NCBI RefSeq assembly: GCF_003143975.1
Contig: NZ_QFVR01000027.1
Location: forward strand, 1 to 35,623
Direction: 5' to 3'
DNA length: 35,623 bases
DNA from: Kurthia sibirica
GTDB taxonomy: Bacteria; Bacillota; Bacilli; Bacillales_A; Planococcaceae
Of this stretch, positions 1-8,511 are shown piece by piece. Every line of letters starts with the position of its first letter. The stretch's first letter is position 1. Below the pieces are notes generated by a model. That model saw nothing but the letters and a program-made list of their open reading frames with translations. It ran no database searches and was not told where the DNA came from. Made by a program: the position numbers and the translations under genes.

Positions 1-150
1 GCGTTATCTTTCGATAACGACATTCTACGAATAGAATGTCTTCGTTTGCTTACGCACTAATTAAAGTTTGTAAGACTTTATATTGATTAACTTCACTGCT
101 TGTTTAGTTTTCAAGGTTCATGTTTTGCCGTCTTGTTTCAGCGACTTCAA
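1..150 (-). other. rRNA operon leader (5' external transcribed spacer, 16S side)
   Basis: Read on the minus strand, this is the transcribed leader downstream of a consensus rrn promoter. It contains a BoxA-like antitermination sequence, CTTGAAAACTAAACA, at about 103-117. It ends in two adjacent stem-loops: 19-40 has a 9 bp stem with a TTCG loop in the minus strand, and 2-19 has a 7 bp stem with a GAAA loop. Such leader structures and the TTGAAAACT element are typical of Bacillales pre-16S leaders. The 16S gene itself should begin just beyond the left edge and is not in the window. No protein-coding gene is visible in 1-507. Confidence 0.75.
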
Positions 151-151
151 T

Positions 152-180
152 ATTATAACACCTCTTATTTTTCTTGTCAA
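152..180 (-). promoter_or_regulatory. rrn promoter P2, consensus sigma-A
   Basis: On the minus strand a perfect -35 TTGACA (175-180) and a perfect -10 TATAAT (152-157) are separated by exactly 17 bp. This is the strongest promoter match in the window and directly precedes the rRNA leader. It drives transcription to the left, out of the window. Confidence 0.85.
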
Positions 181-234
181 GAAGTTTTTTTAAAATATTT
201 TCCGTCTGCGTCAGTAGTTCTTGACGACTTACTC

Positions 235-264
235 ATATTAACATCTTTGTTATTCGTTTGTCAA
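235..264 (-). promoter_or_regulatory. Probable rrn promoter P1
   Basis: The minus strand has TTGACA (259-264) and TAATAT (235-240) with 18 bp between them, about 84 bp upstream of the P2 boxes. Tandem P1-P2 promoters are usual for Bacillales rRNA operons. The AT-rich stretch further upstream (300-420) may hold an additional weak promoter or an UP-like region; I see no gene in it. Confidence 0.6.
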
Positions 265-462
265 TAACTTTTGTAAAATAATTTTACTTAACGATGTTTG
301 ATTCGTTTGTTGTTGTCTTAACGACATGTATTAATATAATACATATTCTTATATTTGTAAAGGTATTATACTAATATTTTATTAATAATTTATAACTATT
401 TCAGAAACTTCTTTTATCCATGTGTTTCTTCCTATTATATGTTCTTTTTAAACTAATTAAAA

Positions 463-503
463 TAAATGAAGGACTCATTTAGATTTTTCCAAATGAGTCC
501 TTC
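463..503 (-). terminator. Intrinsic terminator of the EamA transporter gene
   Basis: A 13 bp perfect stem (468-480 with 491-503) encloses a 10 nt loop. In the minus-strand transcript it follows the stop codon of the transporter gene and is followed by a U-rich stretch. It separates this gene from the rRNA promoters. Confidence 0.85.
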
Positions 504-507
504 TAAT

Positions 508-1398
508 TTATAAACGTTTTAATCTTTTGATTGCTTGAATTAATTTTTTACCATCAACAACATATAATAATATACCGAGAATCACAATTGCTCCGCCAAT
601 ATATTGCGTACTGATCAAGGCTTCCTTGAAAACTAAATACGCTAAAATAGATGCCCCGATTGGTTCAAATAAAATGGCGATTGAAATCGCGTTTACAGAT
701 ACATATTTCACTGCCCAATTAAAGAGATTATGTCCAAGTAAATTAGGAATTAACGCCAATAACATAAACCACATCCACGTTTTGGGTTCGTACGGTCCAA
801 ACGATTCGCCTTTTATAATCATATACAGACCTAAAGTTATTGTACTCACCGTGTAGACAACCATTGTATACGTTGTTAACCCTACCCTGCTACGTACATC
901 TTGCCCAAAAAGCATATATCCTGTTACCAACGCACAAGCTGCTAACGCCAGAAGATCTCCGTAAAATGCCGTTCCTCCAACTTGAAGATCTCCCCAGCTT
1001 ATTAATACACTCCCACTAATCGCAATAATACCTGCAATGATTGTTTTACCTACTATTTTTTCTTTAAAGAAAAAATAGGTACCTGCGATTGCAAATAATG
1101 GCTGGAGGGTAACTAGTACTGTGGAACTTGCAACAGATGTAAACCGCAATGATTCAAACCAAAGAATGAAATGAAAGGCTAAAAAAATTCCTGCGATTGT
1201 TGAGAAAAGCCAATCTCGTGATGTTAAGCTCTTTAATTCATGCAAATACTTTGCAAAAAAGAGCGGTGCCATGATTAATACGGATAACAACATGCGGTAA
1301 AAAGCGATCGCACCTGATTCGGCATCTGCTAGCTTAACAAAAATAGCAGATGCTGAAACAGATAGTACTCCGATAAATATGACAATATAAGGATGCAT
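508..1398 (-). CDS. EamA/DMT-family transporter
   Basis: This is an integral membrane protein of the drug/metabolite transporter superfamily, which exports or takes up small metabolites; the substrate cannot be told. It has two EamA halves (about residues 1-135 and 145-285) and about ten hydrophobic segments. The family-typical TLQPLFAI...FFFKEK stretch is in the first half and FEPIGASILAYLVFKE in the second. The tail is basic (KKLIQAIKRLKRL). The frame stays open upstream to 1494, but the extra 32 residues are polar and unlike the family. The Met at 1398 gives 296 residues, the normal size. Neither start has a clear Shine-Dalgarno sequence, so the start is uncertain. The gene stands alone, divergent from the MgtC-like gene, and ends at a strong terminator. 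Confidence 0.85.
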   Translation of the reverse strand: MHPYIVIFIGVLSVSASAIFVKLADAESGAIAFYRMLLSVLIMAPLFFAKYLHELKSLTSRDWLFSTIAGIFLAFHFILWFESLRFTSVASSTVLVTLQPLFAIAGTYFFFKEKIVGKTIIAGIIAISGSVLISWGDLQVGGTAFYGDLLALAACALVTGYMLFGQDVRSRVGLTTYTMVVYTVSTITLGLYMIIKGESFGPYEPKTWMWFMLLALIPNLLGHNLFNWAVKYVSVNAISIAILFEPIGASILAYLVFKEALISTQYIGGAIVILGILLYVVDGKKLIQAIKRLKRL

Positions 1399-1551
1399 AA
1401 ATGGTTTTTCGATTACAATCACCTTCTTCACTAAAATAGTACTTTTACAAATTGTTAAATACTGTAAAATAAACATATGACACATCTGTACCATTCTATC
1501 ATTTCTAGTGTCTTAAAAGTTACTTAAAATTTAAAGTTTGGTGGTGATTGA

Positions 1552-2271
1552 ATGGAATTTCTAACATCTACTCCTTTTTTATATGAATCGATTATCAAAA
1601 TGGTGATTGCAGCCGTTTTAAGTCTTGTCATCGGTGTAGAGCGTGAGTTGAAAAGAAAACCTGTTGGTTTAAAAACATCCTTAGTTATCGCAACTTTTAG
1701 TTGTTTACTAACAATTATATCTGTACAGTCTGTCTATGAAGCCACACCCGTTCCTGGTATTAATGTGACGGTAGACCCTCTTCGGTTAGCTGCACAAATT
1801 GTTAGTGGTATTGGTTTTCTCGGGGCGGGTGTCATTTTGAAAAGAACGGATGATAGTATTAGTGGCTTAACAACGGCAGCCATGATTTGGGGCGCTGCTG
1901 GTATCGGCATTGCTGTAGGTGCTGGTTTTTATATCCCTGCTATTGTAGCCGTTTTAATCATTTTATTTGGCGTGGAAGTTATTGCCCCTGTTTTTACGCG
2001 AATTGGTCCAGAACGATTGCGTATGCAGGATGTTCAAGTTATTATCCGCTTAGAGGAATCTGATGATATAGAACGTATTATTGAATATTTAAAAAGTCAG
2101 GATTTTGTTATGGAAAGTATAACAATTAAAGATATTGTTGATCCTCAAAAAGATATAATCCATGAAATTGATATTCGATTTTCTTCCTTACCAGAAAATG
2201 ATACCTTATCCTTATACAGTGAATTAAAAAAACTTCATTTCGTTAAAGATATTGAAGTTTCAATACTATAG
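1552..2271 (+). CDS. MgtC/SapB-family membrane protein
   Basis: This is a membrane protein related to MgtC/SapB, a family linked to magnesium homeostasis and membrane-potential control; a transport activity is not established for the family. Visible family features are GVERELKRKPVGLKTS (about residues 28-43), GIGFLGAGVILK (86-97) and GLTTAAMIWGAAGIGIAVGAG (105-125). They lie within four or five N-terminal membrane segments. The C-terminal ~85 residues form a soluble ACT-like region, VIIRLEES...IEVSIL. The length of 239 residues is normal. The start has GGTGGTG upstream with good spacing. The CDF transporter begins 15 bp downstream, so the two are probably co-transcribed and may share a metal-ion theme. 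Confidence 0.88.
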   Translation: MEFLTSTPFLYESIIKMVIAAVLSLVIGVERELKRKPVGLKTSLVIATFSCLLTIISVQSVYEATPVPGINVTVDPLRLAAQIVSGIGFLGAGVILKRTDDSISGLTTAAMIWGAAGIGIAVGAGFYIPAIVAVLIILFGVEVIAPVFTRIGPERLRMQDVQVIIRLEESDDIERIIEYLKSQDFVMESITIKDIVDPQKDIIHEIDIRFSSLPENDTLSLYSELKKLHFVKDIEVSIL

Positions 2272-2286
2272 AAAGGTGTGAATACA

Positions 2287-3276
2287 ATGAAAGATATACT
2301 ACACTTATTAAAAGAGGGGAATAAACCTTCTTTACTAGCCGCTTTTGTCAATTTATTACTCGGAATTATAAAAGGGATTGCCTTTATATTCACAGGAAAT
2401 GTCGCCATGTTTGCCGAAATGATGCACTCGTTAGGTGACGCTGCAAATCAGTTCTTTGTTTTCATCGGCTCCGCACTGTCAAAAAAAGCACCTACAAAAA
2501 AGTTTCCGACTGGGTTTGGGCGCGTCGTTAACCTTGTCTGTTTAGGTGCCGTTTTAATCGTTGGTATATTAGCATATGAAACGATTATTGAAGGGTGGAA
2601 CCATATTCAACATCCTACGGAATCAACTGGTTTATGGATTACACTTTCCGTTTTAGCTCTTGGTATTATCTTAGAAGGAGCTGTTTTACTAAAAGCTGCA
2701 AAAGAAATTGTGACAGAGGCAGGTCAACGGACCACCATTCTCACTGCTTTACCAAAAGCCTTTAAGTATCTCTCTCATGCAAAACCTGCAACAAAGTTGG
2801 TCTTTATGGAGGATAGTGTTGCAACATCTGGTGGTGTGATCGCTATTATATCGGTTATTATTTCTCATTATGCTGGATTTTCTGCTGCTGAAGGTATTGC
2901 TTCCATCCTCATTGGCGTGATGATGTTTTATGTAGTTGGCACAGTCTTTTTAGAAAATGCACGTGGCGCAATAGGTGAAACGGACGAACAGATGTTAAAT
3001 CATATTGCTCACCTTGTTTCTGATGATGAGCATATTCGTGATATCCAAAAGCTTGAGGTGATTAAAGAAGGTGAATTTCTTCATGTCGAGCTGATGGCGG
3101 AAGTTGATGCGACACTATCATTTGCTGCAGTTGATGATATTCGTGATCATTTGATGAGCATTCTACTCTCACAAAAAAATGTATCTCGTGTTACGATAGC
3201 CTTTGATGAAGATGATGGTGTGACCAACTGGAATCATATTGCAGATCGTCCTGAATCTTTAAAAACAAACGATTAA
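2287..3276 (+). CDS. Cation diffusion facilitator (CDF) metal transporter
   Basis: This is a predicted proton-coupled efflux carrier for divalent metals (Zn, Mn, Fe or Co; the ion is not determinable). It has six membrane segments followed by a cytoplasmic C-terminal domain. The first metal site is visible as MMHSLGD (His47, Asp51). In the fifth segment the usual HxxxD is replaced by an ED pair (175-176, MEDSVATSGG), as in ZnT9-like CDF proteins. The 329-residue length fits. The frame also contains a GTG at 2278, but that codon is part of the ribosome binding site AAAGGTG, so the ATG at 2287 is the start. It lies between the MgtC-like gene and the phosphatase in a tight forward run. Confidence 0.88.
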   Translation: MKDILHLLKEGNKPSLLAAFVNLLLGIIKGIAFIFTGNVAMFAEMMHSLGDAANQFFVFIGSALSKKAPTKKFPTGFGRVVNLVCLGAVLIVGILAYETIIEGWNHIQHPTESTGLWITLSVLALGIILEGAVLLKAAKEIVTEAGQRTTILTALPKAFKYLSHAKPATKLVFMEDSVATSGGVIAIISVIISHYAGFSAAEGIASILIGVMMFYVVGTVFLENARGAIGETDEQMLNHIAHLVSDDEHIRDIQKLEVIKEGEFLHVELMAEVDATLSFAAVDDIRDHLMSILLSQKNVSRVTIAFDEDDGVTNWNHIADRPESLKTND

Positions 3277-3283
3277 AACATAG

Positions 3284-3305
3284 AGGAGGTTTTTATGGTA
3301 TGAGA
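3284..3305 (+). promoter_or_regulatory. RBS with overlapping two-codon upstream ORF
   Basis: AGGAGG (3284-3289) is followed by ATG GTA TGA at 3295-3303. The TGA of this two-codon reading frame overlaps the real ATG at 3300 (ATGGTATGAGA). The first ATG is 5 nt and the second 10 nt from AGGAGG. Ribosomes could therefore initiate on the dead-end frame and reinitiate on the phosphatase gene. Confidence 0.5.
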
Positions 3306-4034
3306 ACTTTATTGATTAGTGACATCCATGGGGAACTTGAAATGTTTGAGGAGTTACTGGAAAGGGTCAATTACCAACCCGATGAGGATGAACTTGTACT
3401 TCTCGGTGACTATATTGATCGCGGCCCCTCCCCAAGTGGTGTTTTAGATAAAATTATTGACTTAAAAAAAGCGGGTGCACAAGTATTAATGGGGAATCAT
3501 GAACAAATTATGCTCGATGTGTTTGAAAAAGAAAATAAATATGATTGGGATTTTTGGTTGCACACTGCTGGAGGTGTTGAGACGATGGCTAGCTACGGGT
3601 TCTCTGCTCAACAGCTTGAACAAGCAGGCGATTTAAATCACTTCTCTTTGCAGCCTTTTTTTACAGATAAAATTATAGAACATCTTGAATTTATTCGCCA
3701 TTTAGATACGATTATTGAGAAAGAACACTATATTTTTGTGCATGCTGGGGTTGATCCTACATTACCACTTGCAAAAAATACGACAAAGGATTTCTTATGG
3801 ATTCGTGACGAATTCCATCGCGACTACGCTGGAGATAAAACAGTTGTTTTTGGTCATACTCCTACCCCAAGACTTCATCGAGAACGCGGAAAAAGCGATA
3901 TATATTTTGGGGAAAATCGTATTATCGGGATTGATGGGGGCGCTGTTTTCGGCGGGCAACTTAATTGCCTAGAACTTCCCTCACAAAAAGTAGTTAGCGT
4001 TCAAAACAAACAAATTTCATACAGGCAAAAATAA
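3300..4034 (+). CDS. PPP-family metallophosphatase
   Basis: This is a calcineurin-like metallophosphoesterase of the PPP Ser/Thr phosphatase type. It should be a cytoplasmic two-metal enzyme acting on phosphoproteins or dinucleotide polyphosphates. All hallmark blocks are present in order: SDIHGE (7-12), GDYIDRG (36-42), GNHE (65-68), then HAGVDP and FGHTP in the second half. The length is 244 residues, like bacterial lambda-phosphatase-type enzymes and B. subtilis PrpE, but the N-terminal sequence is not PrpE-like enough to use that name. It is the last gene of the mgtC-CDF-phosphatase run and is followed by a terminator. Its start codon overlaps a two-codon upstream frame. Confidence 0.88.
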   Translation: MRTLLISDIHGELEMFEELLERVNYQPDEDELVLLGDYIDRGPSPSGVLDKIIDLKKAGAQVLMGNHEQIMLDVFEKENKYDWDFWLHTAGGVETMASYGFSAQQLEQAGDLNHFSLQPFFTDKIIEHLEFIRHLDTIIEKEHYIFVHAGVDPTLPLAKNTTKDFLWIRDEFHRDYAGDKTVVFGHTPTPRLHRERGKSDIYFGENRIIGIDGGAVFGGQLNCLELPSQKVVSVQNKQISYRQK

Positions 4035-4114
4035 ATTGTGATGTCCATCGACATACAATTGGTCTACACGTCACTTGCTCACATGTAGTTCAGACAGGCA
4101 TAAGTTTATTTCAC

Positions 4115-4185
4115 AAAAAAATAACGTTAGTGAAGTATTAGCACCCATTACAGATCAATGGGTGCTTTTTTCTTCACCAACGCTA
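4115..4185. terminator. Nested bidirectional terminator
   Basis: The inner stem AGCACCCATT/AATGGGTGCT (4140-4149 with 4157-4166) is followed by T6 on the plus strand and serves the phosphatase gene. A longer outer stem (4123-4135 with 4172-4182 and beyond) is followed on the minus strand by a T7 run (4115-4121) and serves glutamate dehydrogenase. One locus thus terminates two convergent units with two alternative hairpins. The stretch 4035-4110 upstream holds only small imperfect inverted repeats. Confidence 0.8.
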
Positions 4186-4205
4186 CTTATTGTGTACCTT
4201 TAATT

Positions 4206-5450
4206 TTATACCCAGCCTCTAAAGCGTGATGCTTCTGCTGTTTTACGTACGCCGACCATATATGCTGCTAAACGCATATCAATATTGCGTGATGTTGCAA
4301 CATTATATACATTATTGAAGGCATCGATCATTTTTTTCAATAAACGCTCTGCTACTTCTTCTTCTGTCCAATAATAGCCTTGATTGTTTTGTACCCACTC
4401 AAAGTAAGATACTGTCACGCCACCCGCACTTGCTAATACATCTGGAACTAATAAAATGCCACGTTCAGTTAAAATCTTAGTCGCCTCCGAAGTAGTTGGC
4501 CCATTGGCTGCTTCTACTACGATACTCGCTTGTATTTTATGTGCATTTTCAGCAGTAATTTGATTTTCAATTGCTGCAGGAACTAAAATATCGCATTCTA
4601 ATTCTAAAAGCTCTTTATTTGAAATCGTATTTTCAAACAAAGTCGTTACTGTTCCAAAACTATCGCGACGATCAAGTAAATAGTCAATATCTAAACCTTC
4701 TGGATCATAAAGCGCACCGTAAGCATCTGAAATCGCTACAACTTTTGCACCTAAATCGCTCATAAATTTAGCTAAAAAACTACCAGCATTACCAAAACCT
4801 TGAATCACTACGCGAGCATCTTTAATTTTCAGATCACGACGTTTTGCCGCTTCTTCAATTACGATTGTAACCCCTTGTGCTGTCGCTTTATCACGACCTA
4901 ATGAACCACCCAATACGATTGGTTTCCCTGTAATAAAGCCTGGTGAGTTAAACTCATCCATTCTGCTATATTCATCCATCATCCAAGCCATAATTTGAGC
5001 ATTCGTAAACACATCTGGTGCCGGTATGTCTTTAGTTGGTCCTACAATTTGACTCGTTGCACGTACATAGCCACGACTAAGTTTTTCTAGTTCGTTCATC
5101 GACATTGTACGTGGATCACAAATTACGCCACCTTTACCGCCACCATAGGGTAGATCTACAATCCCTGCTTTTAGCGTCATCCACATAGATAAAGCTTTTA
5201 CTTCTTCCTCCGAAACATTCGGGTGAAAACGAACGCCACCTTTTGTTGGTCCTACAGCATCATTATGCTGTGCACGGTATCCTGTAAATACTTTAACTTG
5301 ACCGTTGTCCATCTTGATTGGAATGCGCACCTCTAACATACGAAGTGGTTCTTTTAGCAATTCGTACATCCCTTCATCGTAACCAAGTTTTTTTAATGCT
5401 TTGTGAATAACTGCTTGAGTAGATGTGAACAGGTTTAGATTTTCTGCCAT
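4206..5450 (-). CDS. rocG: NAD-specific glutamate dehydrogenase
   Basis: It oxidatively deaminates glutamate to 2-oxoglutarate and ammonium, the last step of arginine/ornithine/proline catabolism. The substrate lysines lie in PTKGGVRFHP (68-77), TLKAG (92-96) and PYGGGKGG (101-108). The Rossmann fingerprint GFGNAGSFLAKF follows in the second half. At 414 residues it matches RocG/GudB. The frame extends to 5486, but MAENLNLF at 5450 is the family-like N-terminus; a GAGG lies about 12 nt upstream. It is the third gene after pruA and rocD, separated from rocD by 124 bp with a possible promoter of its own. The name rocG rather than gudB is inferred from context. Confidence 0.92.
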   Translation of the reverse strand: MAENLNLFTSTQAVIHKALKKLGYDEGMYELLKEPLRMLEVRIPIKMDNGQVKVFTGYRAQHNDAVGPTKGGVRFHPNVSEEEVKALSMWMTLKAGIVDLPYGGGKGGVICDPRTMSMNELEKLSRGYVRATSQIVGPTKDIPAPDVFTNAQIMAWMMDEYSRMDEFNSPGFITGKPIVLGGSLGRDKATAQGVTIVIEEAAKRRDLKIKDARVVIQGFGNAGSFLAKFMSDLGAKVVAISDAYGALYDPEGLDIDYLLDRRDSFGTVTTLFENTISNKELLELECDILVPAAIENQITAENAHKIQASIVVEAANGPTTSEATKILTERGILLVPDVLASAGGVTVSYFEWVQNNQGYYWTEEEVAERLLKKMIDAFNNVYNVATSRNIDMRLAAYMVGVRKTAEASRFRGWV

Positions 5451-5492
5451 GAGATTTTTTCGCCTCTTTACTGTATTAGTTTGCAATATTTC

Positions 5493-5543
5493 TATAGAGT
5501 TATTCCGACTCTATAAGCTATTGAATCGCCCATATTGTAACAT
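5493..5543 (-). promoter_or_regulatory. Putative internal promoter and leader hairpin of rocG
   Basis: On the minus strand an extended -10 element TGTTACAAT lies at about 5535-5543, with only a weak -35. Downstream in the would-be leader an 8 bp inverted repeat TATAGAGT-N7-ACTCTATA (5493-5515) could be an operator or hairpin. Its position suggests that glutamate dehydrogenase can be expressed apart from pruA-rocD. Confidence 0.4.
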
Positions 5544-5574
5544 ATTTTCTAGTAGTTTTACTCGTATTTTCTCG

Positions 5575-6768
5575 TTATTTCGAAAAGACTTTATTAATTC
5601 TCTCTAAAGCCCAGTCCAATTCTTCTTTAGAGATGATTAGTGGTGGGGCAAAACGAATAACTGTATCATGTGTTTCTTTACATAATAACCCTAATGTCAT
5701 CAACTCTTCACAGTATGGACGAGCTGCTGTATCTAATTCTACACCGATGAATAATCCACGACCACGTACATCTACAATATGATCATTGTCAATTTTGCGT
5801 AGTTCATCGATAAAGTATTGACCTAACTCTAATGAACGCTCTGCCAGCTTTTCATCTTGTAATACTTCGATTGAAGCAATCGATACTGCACATGCTAATG
5901 GATTACCCCCAAATGTCGAACCATGTGAACCCGGATTGAATACACTTAACACTTCTTTATCTGCAACGACACAAGAGATTGGGAATACGCCACCACCAAG
6001 TGCTTTACCTAAAATATACATATCCGGATTAACATCTTCCCACTCACATGCAAACATTTTACCTGTACGAGCTAACCCAACTTGGATCTCATCTGCAATA
6101 AATAATACATTATTTTCACGGCATAATTCACGTGCTGCTTTTAAATAGCCTGCTGGTGGTAACAAAATTCCCGCTTCGCCTTGAATTGGCTCTATTAAAA
6201 ATGCCGCTGTATTTGGTGTAATCGCTGCTTTTAACTGTTCTAAATCACCATAATCAACCAATTTGATTCCTGGTAATAATGGTCCGAAACCACGACGATA
6301 TTCAGGATCCGATGTTAGAGATACTGCCAACATTGTACGTCCGTGGAAATTCCCATTACACGCAATTACTTCTGCTTGACCATCTGCAACACCTTTTACA
6401 TCATACGCCCAACGACGTGCTGCTTTAAAAGCGGTTTCAACGGCTTCAGCCCCTGTATTCATTGGTAATACCATTTCCTTACCAGTTAATTTACTAACTA
6501 ATTCATACCATGGTCCAAGTTGATCTGAGTGGAATGCACGTGAAGTTAATGTTACTCGATCCGCTTGGTCTTTAAGCGCTTGAATAATTTTTGGATGGCG
6601 ATGTCCTTGATTTACTGCTGAATAGGCCGATAACATATCCATATATTTTGTACCTTCTGGATCTTTTACCCAAACACCTTCTGCTTCTGAGATTACGATT
6701 GGTAACGGTAAATAGTTTAACGCACCGATTGAATTTGTCTGTTCGATGATTTGCTGTGTTTTTGTCAT
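5575..6768 (-). CDS. rocD: Ornithine aminotransferase
   Basis: This PLP-dependent class III aminotransferase converts ornithine and 2-oxoglutarate to glutamate-5-semialdehyde and glutamate. The PLP lysine is Lys255 in ILGKALGGG, the cofactor-binding aspartate is in ADEIQVG (225-231), and [13 protein letters not shown] (101-113) is the phosphate-binding turn. At 397 residues it is the same size as B. subtilis RocD (about 400). It has AGGAGG 7 nt before the start. It is the middle gene of pruA-rocD-rocG, 60 bp after pruA, and its product feeds directly into PruA. A palindrome lies in the upstream gap. Confidence 0.95.
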   Translation of the reverse strand: MTKTQQIIEQTNSIGALNYLPLPIVISEAEGVWVKDPEGTKYMDMLSAYSAVNQGHRHPKIIQALKDQADRVTLTSRAFHSDQLGPWYELVSKLTGKEMVLPMNTGAEAVETAFKAARRWAYDVKGVADGQAEVIACNGNFHGRTMLAVSLTSDPEYRRGFGPLLPGIKLVDYGDLEQLKAAITPNTAAFLIEPIQGEAGILLPPAGYLKAARELCRENNVLFIADEIQVGLARTGKMFACEWEDVNPDMYILGKALGGGVFPISCVVADKEVLSVFNPGSHGSTFGGNPLACAVSIASIEVLQDEKLAERSLELGQYFIDELRKIDNDHIVDVRGRGLFIGVELDTAARPYCEELMTLGLLCKETHDTVIRFAPPLIISKEELDWALERINKVFSK

Positions 6769-6802
6769 ATTATTTTCCTCCTATTAGGTAGTTTTCTCGA
6801 TT

Positions 6803-6821
6803 TATGTACATGAAGTACATA
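6803..6821. promoter_or_regulatory. Inverted repeat in the pruA-rocD gap
   Basis: TATGTAC-N5-GTACATA has perfect 7 bp arms and lies just 5' of the rocD ribosome binding site. It has no T-run, so it is not a simple terminator. It could be an operator, a processing site or an attenuating hairpin between the two genes. Confidence 0.4.
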
Positions 6822-6828
6822 GCATTTA

Positions 6829-8373
6829 TTAAAATGTTTCAGAAACAAGTTTTGGTTGCATATGCAATGTTAAGAAATCTGGTCCGCCCGCTTTCGAACA
6901 AGTACCTGACATATTGTAACCACCGAATGGTTGGTAACCTACAATTGCCCCTGTACAGCCACGATTAAAGTAGAGATTTCCAACAAAGAAATCTTCGCGT
7001 GCTTGTTCTAAATGATCACGATTTGTTGAGATAACAGCGCCTGTTAAACCATATTCTGTATTATTGGCAATGGCTAATGCCTCATCAAAATTCTTCGCCT
7101 TTGCAATGGCAACGATTGGTCCAAAAATTTCTTCTTGCATGACGCGTGATTTTGGTGCCACATCGGCAACGACTGTTGGGTTTACGAAGTACCCTTTCGA
7201 GTCATCTGCCGTACCACCTGCTACGATACGACCTTCTTCTTTAGCAATCGTAAAGTAAGACGTTACTTTTTTAAATGCTGCTTCATCAATGACCGTCGCC
7301 ATAAAATTATTAGGATCTGTCGGGTCACCAATTGTTAAGTCATTCGTTAATTCAACTACTCGCGCTAATACTTCATCATACACATCTTCCACGATAACTG
7401 CTCTTGAACAAGCTGAACATTTTTGACCTGAAAAACCAAATGCTGATTTGACAATAGATTGTGCAGCCAATTCTAAATCTGCTTCTGAATCGACAACAAT
7501 TGTATCTTTACCGCCCATTTCAGCGATGACACGTTTAATCCAAATTTGGCCTTCATTTAATACTGAAGCACGTTCATTAATGCGTAGTCCAACATCACGA
7601 GAACCTGTAAACGATACAAAACGCGTGCGATGATGATCAACTAAATAATCGCCAATCTCTGACCCAGAACCCGGGATATAGTTGACAACACCTGCTGGCA
7701 GACCTGCTTCCTCCAAAATTTCCATGAATTTATATGCGATGACTGGTGTTGTTGATGCTGGTTTAAGTAAAACTGTGTTTCCTGTTACAACTGCTGCTAC
7801 TGTCGTACCTGCCATGATAGCAAATGGGAAATTCCATGGAGAGATTACTACACCAACACCTAATGGACGATAATCGAATTTATTGAATTCACCTGGGCGA
7901 GATTCCACTGGTTTGCCATCTTTTAATGCGAGCATTTGACGCGCATAATATTCGAAGAAATCGATTGCTTCTGCTGTATCTGCATCCGCTTCCACCCATG
8001 GCTTGCCTGCTTCGATTGTCATCATCGCTGACATTTCAAATTTACGACGTTTTGTAATCGCTGCCACTTTAAACAAAATATCTGCTCTCGTTTGTGCATC
8101 TACTTTACTCCAAGTTTTAAATGTTGCATCAGCAACTTGCATTGCTTTTTCTGCCAAATCTTTTGAGGCCTTTGATACTTTACCAACTACCTGTGTTTTA
8201 TTTGCTGGATTATATGACATGATTTTGTCGTCTGTATAAATCTTCTCGCCACCTATTACTAACGGATACTCCTTACCCAGCTCCTCTTTTACCTTTGTGA
8301 GCGCCTCTTTATATGCCTTACTATTACTGTCATTTGAAAAATCTAATAATGCCTCTGTTTGATACGGAATCAT
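6829..8373 (-). CDS. pruA: L-glutamate gamma-semialdehyde (P5C) dehydrogenase
   Basis: It oxidises glutamate-5-semialdehyde (from pyrroline-5-carboxylate) to glutamate with NAD. It belongs to the aldehyde dehydrogenase superfamily and is equivalent to B. subtilis RocA. Motifs include ISPWNFP (177-183), the NAD-site FTGSRDVG (255-262), the general-base Glu285 in IAEMGGKD and the catalytic Cys319 in GQKCSACSR. At 514 residues it has the length of RocA (515). GGGAGG precedes the start. It is the first gene of the catabolic cluster and is divergent from the RocR-like regulator. The intergenic region shows TTGCA-type repeats and no clear sigma-54 promoter. Confidence 0.95.
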   Translation of the reverse strand: MIPYQTEALLDFSNDSNSKAYKEALTKVKEELGKEYPLVIGGEKIYTDDKIMSYNPANKTQVVGKVSKASKDLAEKAMQVADATFKTWSKVDAQTRADILFKVAAITKRRKFEMSAMMTIEAGKPWVEADADTAEAIDFFEYYARQMLALKDGKPVESRPGEFNKFDYRPLGVGVVISPWNFPFAIMAGTTVAAVVTGNTVLLKPASTTPVIAYKFMEILEEAGLPAGVVNYIPGSGSEIGDYLVDHHRTRFVSFTGSRDVGLRINERASVLNEGQIWIKRVIAEMGGKDTIVVDSEADLELAAQSIVKSAFGFSGQKCSACSRAVIVEDVYDEVLARVVELTNDLTIGDPTDPNNFMATVIDEAAFKKVTSYFTIAKEEGRIVAGGTADDSKGYFVNPTVVADVAPKSRVMQEEIFGPIVAIAKAKNFDEALAIANNTEYGLTGAVISTNRDHLEQAREDFFVGNLYFNRGCTGAIVGYQPFGGYNMSGTCSKAGGPDFLTLHMQPKLVSETF

Positions 8374-8397
8374 TTTTATAGCCTCCCTTTTATTTAG

Positions 8398-8414
8398 CGC
8401 AAAAAAAATTTGCG
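8398..8414. promoter_or_regulatory. Candidate regulator operator, CGCAAA-N5-TTTGCG
   Basis: A perfect 6+6 bp inverted repeat lies between the pruA start and its presumed promoter. It also overlaps the -35 region (TTGCGT, 8410-8415) of the divergent regulator gene. This placement suits joint control of pruA and autoregulation. Confidence 0.45.
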
Positions 8415-8439
8415 TTTATACCCTCTTTGCACTTATAAT
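8410..8439 (+). promoter_or_regulatory. Putative sigma-A promoter of the RocR-like regulator
   Basis: TTGCGT (8410-8415) and a perfect TATAAT (8434-8439) are 18 bp apart, about 70 bp ahead of the regulator start codon. The -10 box lies inside a TTGCA/TGCAA inverted repeat. Confidence 0.5.
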
Positions 8440-8458
8440 AATGCAAGAGAATGTTGCA
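8427..8458. promoter_or_regulatory. Cluster of TTGCA boxes
   Basis: TTGCA (8427-8431) and TGCAA (8442-8446) form an inverted repeat with a 10 bp spacer. A third TTGCA lies at 8454-8458. The repeats sit upstream of pruA on one strand and over the regulator promoter on the other. They are candidate sites for the Fis-type helix-turn-helix of the regulator. Confidence 0.45.
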
Positions 8459-8511
8459 CTTTTCAAGTAAAAGATTGGATTTTTTATAAATTATTTTTTG
8501 GAGTGAATAAA

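Noticed and set aside
8374-8511. Possible sigma-54 (-24/-12) promoter for pruA, suggested by a TTGCA box next to a RocR-like gene
   Set aside because: No GG...GC pair with the needed spacing was found; sequences near TTGCAT give GCAACA or TGCAAC instead of TGGCAC at the proper distance.
8410-8511. N-terminal extension of the RocR-like regulator from 8410
   Set aside because: The extra codons lie over promoter and operator sequences. GGAGTG before 8512 and the RocR-like N-terminus support the shorter form.
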